Source of the DNA: Paenibacillus timonensis
GTDB lineage: Bacteria > Bacillota > Bacilli > Paenibacillales > Paenibacillaceae
Direction: 5' to 3'
Assembly (NCBI RefSeq): GCF_022427145.1
Contig: NZ_JAKSXN010000017.1
Span: 1-64,000, forward strand
DNA length: 64,000 bases
How positions within the stretch are numbered: position 1 is the first letter of the stretch; every line of letters starts with the position of its first letter. Below are positions 31,095-38,903 of the stretch, piece after piece. Below the pieces are notes generated by a model that was not told the origin of the DNA, made no database searches, and saw only the letters and a program-made list of their open reading frames with translations. The position numbers and the translations under genes are program-made.

Positions 31095-31162
31095 GGCGGA
31101 CAAGCTCCGTCCGGTTACATAACGCCGCACCTCCTAGCTAAGGGGGTACGGCGTTATTTTTT
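31016..31162 (+). repeat. Direct repeat, left copy (147 bp)
   Basis: This copy covers the last 26 codons of the CorC-type gene plus its terminator. It matches 32982-33128 at 146 of 147 bases; the single difference is C at 31035 versus T at 33001. The two copies bracket an AT-rich block. Confidence 0.97.
31121..31162 (+). terminator. Terminator of the CorC-type gene
   Basis: AACGCCGCACC pairs with GGTACGGCGTT (one mismatch) and is followed by ATTTTTT. An identical copy lies at 33087-33128. Confidence 0.9.
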
Positions 31163-31180
31163 AAGAAAGAGGCCGGTTCT

Positions 31181-31252
31181 TTGAGCCATCCTGAGGAACG
31201 TATGTGGGTTATTGGCCAGCATTATTCAGCTCTTATGAATCCAGTAGAATAA
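31181..31252 (+). pseudogene. Decayed cotJA fragment
   Basis: TTGAGCCATCC(T)GAGGAACG at the left and CTTATGAATCCA near the right match the start and end of the intact cotJA at 33249-33467. About 140 bases of the middle are missing and the AAGGAGG site is gone. A frame of 23 codons (opening MSHPEERMW) remains. It follows the left direct repeat, as cotJA follows the right one. Confidence 0.8.
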
Positions 31253-31336
31253 GGATGGTGAGTGATTATCGTATAGAAAATTGAATTAAGGGGTCCTTTA
31301 GGTCGTTGAAGTCGACATAAAGATAGCCCTAATGTA

Positions 31337-31777
31337 TTACTTTAAAATAAATTCTTTTGAAGCCAACTGATTGTTGTCTATTTCAAAAATACATTTATAT
31401 TTACCTGTGGACCAACCCGCAGAAGTTAATTGAACTACCTGCCCAGACATGCCCTTGGTAATGTGAACATGTTGTTCCATTACAGTATCCGATGTTGCAA
31501 GTTCCTTAACAAGGAGCCTTCCGTGATGGGTACCTTTGCTCATTTCTGGAAATTCAATGAGAATCTTTATTCCGTTTCGGTTAATGAATTCCGAACTACG
31601 ATCAGTGAAAGTGAAAGTTTCATCATTAAGATTATAACCCATACTAATTACATAGTTATTAGATCCTCTGGTATTACTATTTAGATAGTCCATAATCTTA
31701 CTGGTGCTAAAATAGAGAAAGATAACAATAGACAGTAAGACTATTCCAATAATAATGACCATCTTTCTATTCTTCAT
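31337..31777 (-). CDS. Membrane-anchored protein of the AT-rich insertion
   Basis: The 146-residue protein has a short basic start, one transmembrane segment (about 7-24, IIIGIVLLSIVIFLYF) and an extracytoplasmic beta-rich domain ending in a TGKYKCIFEIDNNQLASKEF-like stretch that recalls an immunoglobulin-like fold. I do not recognise the family. Base composition is much more AT-rich than the neighbours. It lies 31 bases downstream of the secreted protein gene, in the same direction, so the two look like one acquired operon. Confidence 0.75.
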   Translation of the reverse strand: MKNRKMVIIIGIVLLSIVIFLYFSTSKIMDYLNSNTRGSNNYVISMGYNLNDETFTFTDRSSEFINRNGIKILIEFPEMSKGTHHGRLLVKELATSDTVMEQHVHITKGMSGQVVQLTSAGWSTGKYKCIFEIDNNQLASKEFILK

Positions 31778-31808
31778 TTACCCGATTTGGCCCTCCAAGA
31801 AATTTATT

Positions 31809-32741
31809 TTACAGGTCATATTTATTAAGGCGTTCATCACCGCCTAAAAAAATAAAACTTGAGCAATTGTACCCCTTGTTCCGGTATCCGGTATAATATC
31901 CAGACGCCTTTTGTTTTTGATTACAATAAACATTGGCGGTGCTCGGACTCTCTACTGTATTCATACTCTCTTGTAAACAATATCTACCTTGGGCGTATGC
32001 CTGGAATAATAATGGGTTACTACTATACATAACTCCACCAGCAATTGCTAATGCACAATCAGAATTATTTGCAGGGAAGTTAGCTCCATTATCCCAATCT
32101 GATTTATTACAACTTACGTGTCCTTCATTAGTTAGTAACAACATCTTACCTTTACCTTCCCCTAAAATTGCTCCTACACCAATTCCATTCCATGAATCAG
32201 GATCTGAAAGAGGAGTAATTTCAGAAGAATTAGTTGCTGATGATTTGGAGAAATCAGGATCCATCTTACTTTCCGAACTGGCAACCAAATCACCAAAGTT
32301 AATTCTTGCATCTACTGGAATATGATTCAATCCATTATCAAGGATAACTTCTTGTTCATGAATTAAGTTGTTTACGCTGTAAACACTAATTTTATGGAGA
32401 CCAGATGTCAATCCATCAAGGTAAAATTCCCCATTAGATAGATTTACATTACTACCATCAATCTGTAAAGTGGTTTCTGGAAGGCTAGTTATTATTTCTA
32501 CCGTATTGTTGTTTATTTGAGCAATTGATGAGTTTATTGCTTCATTCAAATCAATTCCGATTTGGTCATACAACTTTTCAACAACTTCTGGTGTCCTATC
32601 AGCAAACTGTACTATCGTATTCAAATGCCCGTGAATACTACTAGTCGATTCCTCCAAACCGTCCGCATAAGCCGGAGAAGCAATAGTAAATAATAAAACT
32701 ACAGCTGATGCAAACGTGAATAGACGAAAAGATTTTTTCAT
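31809..32741 (-). CDS. Secreted protein of unknown function in the AT-rich insertion
   Basis: The 310-residue protein has a clear signal peptide (MKKSFRLFTF... ending SPAYA-DG near residue 27). Residues about 85-145 form a PEGA-like strand region (LQIDGSNVNLSNGEFYLDGL). The C-terminal half is cysteine-rich (SCNKSDW, NSDCALAIAGG, GRYCLQESM, NVYCNQKQK, GYNCSSF). It contains GVGAILGEGKGKMLLL. A serine/threonine linker lies at about 155-180. The ending YNCSSFIFLGG recalls the start of an NlpC/P60 catalytic motif, but no His follows, so enzyme activity is not supported. Family unknown. AAGGAGATGATGAGC-type spacing precedes the ATG closely. Confidence 0.8.
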   Translation of the reverse strand: MKKSFRLFTFASAVVLLFTIASPAYADGLEESTSSIHGHLNTIVQFADRTPEVVEKLYDQIGIDLNEAINSSIAQINNNTVEIITSLPETTLQIDGSNVNLSNGEFYLDGLTSGLHKISVYSVNNLIHEQEVILDNGLNHIPVDARINFGDLVASSESKMDPDFSKSSATNSSEITPLSDPDSWNGIGVGAILGEGKGKMLLLTNEGHVSCNKSDWDNGANFPANNSDCALAIAGGVMYSSNPLLFQAYAQGRYCLQESMNTVESPSTANVYCNQKQKASGYYTGYRNKGYNCSSFIFLGGDERLNKYDL

Positions 32742-32981
32742 AGCTCATCATCTCCTAAGATAAGGTATTTGTTACAAATCCAATGATAATAAACTAAAAA
32801 AATAAAAAACATTACGAATTTCATATGATAATTATTTTATTTTGGGTATAATTATATTTTCCACTAATTAGTTAAATTGGTGTCATTGTACATATCATTT
32901 TCATTTGAGGAGTTTGGGAAAGAGTTTCAGATTAAAGGGCTGTATACTCTCTGGTCTTGACCATTGTCCCCCGTCTTAGGG
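32742..32981. other. AT-rich intergenic DNA of the insertion
   Basis: This holds the likely minus-strand promoter of the secreted protein gene in a very AT-rich tract. No coding frame, integrase fragment or tRNA is visible. The junction with the right direct repeat falls at 32981/32982. Confidence 0.6.
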
Positions 32982-33128
32982 CAGCCGATTGCGCATCACG
33001 TGCGTGAAGGTCATCCGCCTCGTCGTCGAGGAGCCGGATGAGGAAATCGAAGAGGAATAAGGCGGACAAGCTCCGTCCGGTTACATAACGCCGCACCTCC
33101 TAGCTAAGGGGGTACGGCGTTATTTTTT
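32982..33128 (+). repeat. Direct repeat, right copy (147 bp)
   Basis: This is the second copy of the CorC-type gene tail and its terminator, lacking the rest of that gene. It restores the ancestral junction between the terminator and the cotJ promoter region. Confidence 0.97.
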
Positions 33129-33248
33129 TGTGAAATTGCGGCTCCTCCGGTTCATTATTTGGGCGATTGTCATATGTTAGTGGTAGGATGCAGGGAAAAT
33201 TTGGCGATTGCGCCTGCATGACCATGTTTAAAGAAGGAGGAAGTTTCT

Positions 33249-33467
33249 TTGAGCCATCCTCAGGAACGTGTGTGGACCCCTTTTATAGGCCCATTCGACC
33301 CATGTCCGCCGATCACGCACAAAACCTACAGCACCCCTCCGCAGCTGTTTATCCACTTTCAGCCCCCGAATTTGCCGCAGTTTAGCCCGATGGATGCCCT
33401 GAAACACGGCACATTATGGCCGGCGTTGTACAGTCCTTATGAATCCAAATGGGGAAAAGGACGGTGA
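33249..33467 (+). CDS. cotJA: Spore coat-associated protein CotJA
   Basis: The 72-residue protein matches CotJA: RVWTPFIGPFDPCPP, KTYSTPPQLFIHFQPPNLPQF, then LKHGTLWPALYSPY. It starts with TTG at 33249, eight bases after AAGGAGGAAG. In Bacillus the cotJABC operon is made in the mother cell under sigma-E and goes to an inner coat layer. CATATGTT near 33171 is a weak candidate sigma-E -10. A decayed copy lies at 31181-31252. Confidence 0.93.
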   Translation: MSHPQERVWTPFIGPFDPCPPITHKTYSTPPQLFIHFQPPNLPQFSPMDALKHGTLWPALYSPYESKWGKGR

Positions 33468-33471
33468 TCTC

Positions 33472-33750
33472 ATGAATACGAATCCCAACAATCAACCGTT
33501 CGACCAGGAGTATTATGAAAAGCTTGAGAAGCTGCAGGCGCTGGACTTTGCGCTGGTGGAGCTGAATTTGTACCTCGACACGCACCCGGATGATCTGGCG
33601 GCGATTCAGCAGTTTAATCAGCTGACCCAGGAACGGACGCAGCATGCAAACCATTTTCAGCAGCTGTACGGCCCGCTGCAAAACTTCGGGCGAGCCTATT
33701 CGAAATTCCCTTGGGAATGGTCGAAAAGCCCTTGGCCTTGGCAGGTTTAG
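33472..33750 (+). CDS. cotJB: Spore coat protein CotJB
   Basis: The 92-residue protein has the CotJB core (YYEKLEKLQALDFALVELNL, then YLDTHPDDLAAI and the NFGRAYSKFPWEW ending). I used the ATG at 33472 (AAAGGA upstream, four bases after cotJA) rather than an upstream frame start within cotJA. It acts with CotJA and CotJC in the coat. Confidence 0.93.
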   Translation: MNTNPNNQPFDQEYYEKLEKLQALDFALVELNLYLDTHPDDLAAIQQFNQLTQERTQHANHFQQLYGPLQNFGRAYSKFPWEWSKSPWPWQV

Positions 33751-33801
33751 CAACCTGCCTTCAATCCGTGATGGGAAGCTAAAGGAGGTTAATCAGGCGA
33801 T

Positions 33802-34371
33802 ATGTGGGTGTATGAGAAAAAGCTGCAATACCCGGTTCGCGTCAGCAAATGTGATCCGCGGATGGCCAAACTGCTGATCGAGCAGTACGGCGGCGCGGAC
33901 GGCGAGCTGGCGGCGGCGCTGCGTTATTTGAATCAGAGATATACGATCCCCGACAAGGTGATCGGGCTCCTGAACGACATTGGGACGGAGGAATTCGCCC
34001 ATCTCGAAATGATTGCAACGATGGTCTACAAGCTCACCAAAGACGCGACGCCGGAGATGCTGAAGGCGGCCGGAATGGATCCTTATTACGTGAACCACGA
34101 TAAGGCTCTCTTCTACGAGAACGCGGCAGGGGTGCCTTGGACGGCGACGTACATCCAGGCCAAAGGCGATCCGATCGCCGACCTGTACGAGGACATCGCG
34201 GCCGAGGAAAAAGCGCGGGCTACATACCAGTGGCTCATCGACATGACCGACGACGTCGATATCCAGGACAGCTTAAAGTTCCTGCGCGAGCGGGAGATCG
34301 TGCACAGCTTGCGGTTCCGCGAAGCGGTGGAGATCCTGAAAGAGGATCGGGAGCATAAAAAGTTCTTCTAA
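33802..34371 (+). CDS. cotJC: CotJC, manganese catalase family coat protein
   Basis: The 189-residue protein is a manganese catalase domain with the metal-binding Glu and His pattern (GTEEFAHLEMIATMV and AEEKARATYQWL, then REREIVHSLRFREA). It ends the cotJABC operon and may remove peroxide at the spore surface; the assembly role is known from B. subtilis. AAAGGAGG precedes the ATG with a longer than usual gap of about 13 bases. Confidence 0.95.
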   Translation: MWVYEKKLQYPVRVSKCDPRMAKLLIEQYGGADGELAAALRYLNQRYTIPDKVIGLLNDIGTEEFAHLEMIATMVYKLTKDATPEMLKAAGMDPYYVNHDKALFYENAAGVPWTATYIQAKGDPIADLYEDIAAEEKARATYQWLIDMTDDVDIQDSLKFLREREIVHSLRFREAVEILKEDREHKKFF

Positions 34372-34412
34372 TTCCTGTAATGAACTTATTCTATCGTTGA
34401 AGGTGATAGGTT

Positions 34413-34610
34413 ATGGCCAAAAATAAACGTGGAAAATCGATCTGGAACCTGCCTTCGCGCGGCCGCGGGACATGTCCGGTGTGCGGGAGCACGCGAATCA
34501 AGCTGCTGTATACCAAAAACACGAGCACGGGACAACAGCTTAAAGTCTGCAAGAAATGCTCGAATGCCTCGCAGGTTAGAATCGATGCGGCGGGTCAGCA
34601 GGTAATTTAA
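34413..34610 (+). CDS. Small zinc-ribbon protein
   Basis: The 65-residue basic protein has two CxxC pairs (CPVCGS and CKKCS) about 23 residues apart, forming a likely zinc ribbon. It is a small nucleic-acid-binding or structural protein by appearance. It is a single gene with its own terminator. Confidence 0.82.
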   Translation: MAKNKRGKSIWNLPSRGRGTCPVCGSTRIKLLYTKNTSTGQQLKVCKKCSNASQVRIDAAGQQVI

Positions 34611-34626
34611 AGAACCATTAAGTACA

Positions 34627-34672
34627 AATAGGAGCGAAACGGCTACATGCGGTTTGCTCCTATTTTATTTTT
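34627..34672 (+). terminator. Terminator of the zinc-ribbon gene
   Basis: AATAGGAGCGAAAC pairs with GTTTGCTCCTATT and is followed by TTATTTTT. Confidence 0.9.
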
Positions 34673-34740
34673 GGGCCGAAAACCAATAATATATAAAGAG
34701 ATCATATTGATTCCCACGAATTTTATAAAGTTAGGTGCTG

Positions 34741-35826
34741 ATGAGAATGAATTTGTTGGAAAGGTGGACCCGCGGAGCAAAATTCGTTTTGATTCTGCTG
34801 GCCATCGTTTATGTGTTTTCCCTGGTGAGGCCTTTCTTCCTCCCCATGCAGGCCGTGATCGGAGCCATTCTGATTCCGATATTGCTGGCCGGCTTTTTTT
34901 ACTATTTGCTTCGCCCCGTCGTCCAGTACATGGAACAGCATAAGATCAAGCGATCTTTTGCGATCCTCATCCTTTATGTCGTCATGGCGATTTTGGCTCT
35001 TGGATTTATTGCCGGGGTATGGCCGCTATTGCAAACTCAATTGATCAATCTTGTGCAAAACATTCCCCAGTTCGTAAATCTGCTGGATGCGCAACTGAAG
35101 GAATGGGGTGAAACTCCTTTCCTCTCGTCGATTATTCCATCCGATTCCGGGTTAGCCACGAATTTCTCGGAATATTTAAGCAAAGGGATCGCTTTCTTGA
35201 CGAATTACCTTAGCGGCTTCGTCTCTTTCCTGTCCCAATTTGCGATCGTGCTGTTTACGTTCCCGATTTTGCTCTACTACATGCTGAAGGAAGGCCACCG
35301 CTTCAAACGTAGCCTGGTTAAGCTCTCTCCCATCCGCTACCGGAAGGAAGTGTTTCGTGCTGCCAGAGACATGGACAAAGCGCTAAACGATTATATCATC
35401 GGCCGAGTGATCGTGAACGCAGCGCTGGGCGTGCTGATGTTCATCGGCTTCTTGATCGTCGGGCTGCCGTATGCGTTGTTGTTGACGACGATTGCGGTCA
35501 TTCTGAATTTCATTCCCTTGTTCGGAGCGATCATTTCCGCTATCCCGATTGTCATTATTGGCCTCATTGAGTCTCCGTCCACCGGCATCTGGGCGTTGGT
35601 CATTATTTTGGTGGCGCAGCAGATACAAGATAACGTCATCTCTCCCTACGTGTTTGGGAAAAAGCTGGACATTCATCCGGTCACGACGATTCTGCTTGTG
35701 TTGGGAAGCGGCAATTGGTTCGGCATCATCGGCATGCTGGTCGTCATCCCGGTCTACATGCTGATCAAAATCGCCTGGAAACGGCTATATAAGCTGTTCT
35801 TCAGATCCCAATGGGAAACGTTATGA
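34741..35826 (+). CDS. AI-2E family transporter
   Basis: The 361-residue membrane protein has seven to eight hydrophobic segments and the family stretches LPYALLLTTIAVILNFIP (residues about 240-258) and QQIQDNVISPYVFGKKL. The family is named for AI-2 export, but members also serve as Na+/H+ antiporters or exporters of unknown substrates. The ribosome binding site is weak; the ATG at 34741 is preferred over the GTG at 34735. Confidence 0.9.
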   Translation: MRMNLLERWTRGAKFVLILLAIVYVFSLVRPFFLPMQAVIGAILIPILLAGFFYYLLRPVVQYMEQHKIKRSFAILILYVVMAILALGFIAGVWPLLQTQLINLVQNIPQFVNLLDAQLKEWGETPFLSSIIPSDSGLATNFSEYLSKGIAFLTNYLSGFVSFLSQFAIVLFTFPILLYYMLKEGHRFKRSLVKLSPIRYRKEVFRAARDMDKALNDYIIGRVIVNAALGVLMFIGFLIVGLPYALLLTTIAVILNFIPLFGAIISAIPIVIIGLIESPSTGIWALVIILVAQQIQDNVISPYVFGKKLDIHPVTTILLVLGSGNWFGIIGMLVVIPVYMLIKIAWKRLYKLFFRSQWETL

Positions 35827-35833
35827 GCATTTG

Positions 35834-35864
35834 TGCTATAATCGGGATGTTCGATAGAATCGAA
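35834..35864 (+). promoter_or_regulatory. CueP promoter with palindromic operator
   Basis: An extended -10 (TG then C then TATAAT at 35837-35842) is followed by the palindrome TTCGATAGAATCGAA at 35850-35864, right over the expected start point. Repressor binding there would block transcription. A copper regulator such as CsoR is a guess. Confidence 0.55.
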
Positions 35865-35895
35865 GAAACCAAGCATATATGAAAGGGTGCCGGGC

Positions 35896-36444
35896 ATGAA
35901 ACGGAATACCATCTTGGCGGCGGCCGGGGTCATTGCGGTTGCGGCTTTGGGAAGCTATTTTCTCATCACGGGACAAGCCGATAAGCAAACGGAATCGAAC
36001 GCGCTAGATACTCAGAGCATCAAACAGCTGGTCCAGGACTACAGCGTTGGCAAATTAAGCGCCAAGTCCGCCTCGATTACGTCAAGTCAACTGATCGTGG
36101 ACGGGGATACGGCCGACTCGAAGACGTATGATCTGCCGAAAGACGAATTTTTCGTTTCGATCGCGCCTTACGTGAACGAGACGCATCCTTGCGAAATCCA
36201 CAGCTTGACGGGATGCCGCGGCGAAATGACGCAGCAGGAGTTCCAAGTGAACGTCACCGATGCGGAAGGAAATACCGTTTTGGACCAAAAAATGACGTCC
36301 CAGGCCAACGGATTTATCGACTTGTGGCTGCCGCGCGATCAAACCTACCGTGTTCAGATTAGTCATGACGGGAAAACGGCCGAGTCGGAAATCTCCACGT
36401 TCGATGGCGATCAAACATGCATTACGACGCTACAGCTTAGCTAG
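35896..36444 (+). CDS. cueP: CueP-like copper-binding protein
   Basis: The 182-residue protein has an N-terminal hydrophobic segment (about 5-25, anchor or signal) and a CueP domain: FFVSIAPYVNETHPCEIHSL, a WLPRD strand turn and the TCITTLQLS ending. The conserved cysteines are Cys99, Cys107 and Cys175. In Salmonella CueP is a periplasmic copper protein; here it would act outside the membrane. The ATG at 35896 follows AAAGGGTG. No copper ATPase or CsoR gene is nearby. Confidence 0.93.
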   Translation: MKRNTILAAAGVIAVAALGSYFLITGQADKQTESNALDTQSIKQLVQDYSVGKLSAKSASITSSQLIVDGDTADSKTYDLPKDEFFVSIAPYVNETHPCEIHSLTGCRGEMTQQEFQVNVTDAEGNTVLDQKMTSQANGFIDLWLPRDQTYRVQISHDGKTAESEISTFDGDQTCITTLQLS

Positions 36445-36460
36445 CGTAAACAATCCCAAA

Positions 36461-36494
36461 AACGACGGACCCTCCTAGGAGGGTCCGTTTTTTT
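36461..36494. terminator. Terminator between cueP and the TauE/SafE gene
   Basis: ACGGACCCTCC pairs with GGAGGGTCCGT with almost no loop and is followed by seven T residues on the plus strand. It probably serves both convergent genes. Confidence 0.9.
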
Positions 36495-36529
36495 GCATGG
36501 GGCTAATTCGAAGTGTTTGGGATCGGCTT

Positions 36530-37300
36530 CTACAACAGAAGGATCGCGCCGCCGAGCATAGGGGTGAGCACCATGCAGGTTTTCAGCCAGACCACAGGCA
36601 CGCGCTTCGTGAACTTGGCGCCGACATAAGCGCCGGACATCGTACCGATCACGACGGCGACGAGCAAATGGACATCGAGGTACCCGATGGTGAAGTAACC
36701 GGCCCCTCCGGCTAGGGCAATCGGCATGATCACCAGCATGGTGGTGCCGGCGGCATACCGCATCGACATTCCCAGGAGCAGCATGAGCCCCAGTTGGATA
36801 AAAGGGGTCGACCCGATGCCGAACAATCCCGAGAGGGAGCCGGTAATGAAGCCGATGAGCGGCGCAAGCAACCAGAAACGCCGGCCTTTGACCGTAGCGG
36901 GCGCCATGTTGCCAGGCGTCCCTGGGCGACGGGAAACGTAACCCATTCGAAACCACAAGGCCAATCCGGAAGCGAACAGCATGCCGGAGGTCAAATACCC
37001 CAGCCGATCCCCGGGGATCAGCGATGACCAGCCCGAGCTGATCCATGCCCCTGCCGCACCGGTCAAGCCGACGACCACCCCGGCCCGCAACTCCGCATTT
37101 CCTTCCCGGTAATGACTGATGGAACCGGAGAAGGACGAGAAGAACATGGCCGCCAGCGCGGTACCTAACGCCGTATGAATCGGGTAACCGAAAACGACGG
37201 TCAGAATCGAGATGATAAACCCTGATCCGCCCGCCCCAACGAAGCCGAGGAGAAAGCCAAGCGCCAACATGACCAGGGCAACTTCAAGGAGCGGGATCAA
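36530..37300 (-). CDS. TauE/SafE family permease (TSUP)
   Basis: The 256-residue protein has about eight hydrophobic segments and the family's two glycine-rich repeats (FLLGFVGAGGSGFIIS near the start, FITGSLSGLFGIGSTPF around 150). The family moves organosulfonates or sulfite outward. The TTG at 37300 lies within the esterase stop codon, five bases after GGAGG. The longer frame reaching 37468 is only the esterase gene's shadow. Substrate unknown. Confidence 0.88.
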   Translation of the reverse strand: MIPLLEVALVMLALGFLLGFVGAGGSGFIISILTVVFGYPIHTALGTALAAMFFSSFSGSISHYREGNAELRAGVVVGLTGAAGAWISSGWSSLIPGDRLGYLTSGMLFASGLALWFRMGYVSRRPGTPGNMAPATVKGRRFWLLAPLIGFITGSLSGLFGIGSTPFIQLGLMLLLGMSMRYAAGTTMLVIMPIALAGGAGYFTIGYLDVHLLVAVVIGTMSGAYVGAKFTKRVPVVWLKTCMVLTPMLGGAILLL

Positions 37301-38778
37301 TCCATCCTCCAAACCTGGTGGGGAACGTGGAGCCCGGCCGGGGACGGCAAGTCCTTGCGCACGGAGCTTGCTAGGTCCAGCACCATGGTGGCGTGATCTT
37401 CCCCGTAAACAGGCCAAGCCGGCAAAGAATCGGTGTTGGGGTCTCCGCTGCGGATAAATGCGCTCCATGCCGCCCTCATCCCGCGCGCAAGCCCGTTCAT
37501 CTCATCCTTCACGGCATAAGGGTCTTCGGAAGTCGGCGTGAGGAAGGAGTCGGGATCTGCGGCAAATGCCGCTTGGATCAAGCTGCCTTCATACCCATGG
37601 ATGGCGCCAAGTCTGCCGCCGCACCGAAGCCGATACATCCAAACCGGTGCACCGCATAAGGTCACGGCATCCGCAAACTGCATCGCCCCGATCCCATACA
37701 AGTGCTCCGTTAAGGTTCGGGTCCAAGCAACTTCAGAGGACATCGATTTGCTGTAGTGCTGATAGGCGTTCCACACGGCATTGGCATTCCTCCCAAAGAA
37801 TCCCTCAAGCACCCCTATGTGCGGGGACTTCAGCAGCGGATCATTCTGAATAAAAATCGCCGCTTCATCTTCGTTCGATCCAATCAGCAGCGGCGGCAGC
37901 CCTTGATCTTGCTTGAGGCTTGCCAGCGGATCCAGAGGGATGACAAGGCCATCCGCCACAGGACCAAACATGTGCAGATTGTGCGAGGTATCGAAGCCTA
38001 CTGCCGATTGGGCTTCAATCAGCATCTCTGCGGGAAGCTCGAGCAATCGGTACGAGTTCGCCGGCGACAGCCCTAGCTTCTCAAGCAACCTCCGACCGGT
38101 CACGTCCGCGGTCAGTTGATCCCGAATTGCTTGCGTTGCTCCGCTCTGCGCAATCGCACGGTGAAACAGGCCACGTGCCTTCGGCATGACATAAAGAGAC
38201 GCCACGCATTTGGCTCCTGCCGAATTTCCAATGACGGTGACGCGTGAGGGGTCGCCGCCGAAGGCTGCGATATTGTGCTGAACCCACTGTAAAGCAGCTA
38301 TAATATCGAGCATTCCATTGTTGCCCGACGTCGCGTATTCTTCACCTAACAGTTCCCCCAAATACAAGAAACCTAACGCGCCCAGCCGATAGTTGATCGA
38401 AACATAAACGATGCCTTCTTCCGATGCGAAGCTAAGACCATCGCATTCCGCCCCGCTTCCCGCTACGAATCCGCCGCCATGGATATATACCATGACTGGC
38501 TTAAGCCCCTCGCTCCTGTCTTCCGGTGTCCATACGTTCAGATACAGGCAATCCTCGGACTGCGCCAGTTCCGATAGGATGCCCTCTTGTGCCGGATTCT
38601 GAAGTGCGATGGCACCGAACCGATCGCACCGTCTTACGCCTGGCCATGGAAGCGGAGGAGCCGGCGGTCTGAATCTTCGCAGGCCCCCCGCTCCTGAGGC
38701 GTAGGGAATTCCTCGAAATACGTAGGCCCCCTCCATTTTCAAGCCCTCGACTTTGCCCGACAACGTCTGCACAATCAA
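37297..38778 (-). CDS. Type B carboxylesterase
   Basis: The 493-residue alpha/beta hydrolase has the FRGIPYA start, SEDCLYLNVWTP, the oxyanion-hole HGGGF, the nucleophile elbow with Ser186, the acid residue in SNEDEAAIF and the His in AIHGYEGSL. The elbow reads GNSAGA rather than the classical GESAG. The preferred start is the TTG at 38778 (GGAG nine bases upstream), giving MIVQTLSGKVEG. It is coupled to the TauE/SafE gene, so esterase product export is possible. Confidence 0.9.
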   Translation of the reverse strand: MIVQTLSGKVEGLKMEGAYVFRGIPYASGAGGLRRFRPPAPPLPWPGVRRCDRFGAIALQNPAQEGILSELAQSEDCLYLNVWTPEDRSEGLKPVMVYIHGGGFVAGSGAECDGLSFASEEGIVYVSINYRLGALGFLYLGELLGEEYATSGNNGMLDIIAALQWVQHNIAAFGGDPSRVTVIGNSAGAKCVASLYVMPKARGLFHRAIAQSGATQAIRDQLTADVTGRRLLEKLGLSPANSYRLLELPAEMLIEAQSAVGFDTSHNLHMFGPVADGLVIPLDPLASLKQDQGLPPLLIGSNEDEAAIFIQNDPLLKSPHIGVLEGFFGRNANAVWNAYQHYSKSMSSEVAWTRTLTEHLYGIGAMQFADAVTLCGAPVWMYRLRCGGRLGAIHGYEGSLIQAAFAADPDSFLTPTSEDPYAVKDEMNGLARGMRAAWSAFIRSGDPNTDSLPAWPVYGEDHATMVLDLASSVRKDLPSPAGLHVPHQVWRMD

Positions 38779-38864
38779 GATGATCGTCTCCTGTCCTTTC
38801 AATGTTGTGACTATTATAGCTTGCTTGATTTCATGAACCATAATATATATTTGAATATATATAT

Positions 38865-38882
38865 CATAACTTATAGGTTATG
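38865..38882. promoter_or_regulatory. Candidate LysR operator
   Basis: CATAAC-TTATAG-GTTATG at 38865-38882 is a perfect six-base inverted repeat with a T-N11-A core, the LysR-type layout. It lies in a very AT-rich spacer between the esterase and the lysR gene. Confidence 0.5.
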
Positions 38883-38903
38883 AAGGTAGGAGGCGATATC
38901 GGA

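Noticed and set aside
31809-31870. NlpC/P60 catalytic motif in the secreted protein of the insertion
   Set aside because: YNCSSF resembles the Cys motif, but it lies at the very C-terminus and no downstream His or polar residue follows, so a peptidase call is not supported.
37301-37468. N-terminal extension of the TauE/SafE permease
   Set aside because: The added residues are Arg/Pro-rich and lie in another frame of the esterase 3' end. The TTG at 37300 has a GGAGG site and gives a family-typical start.
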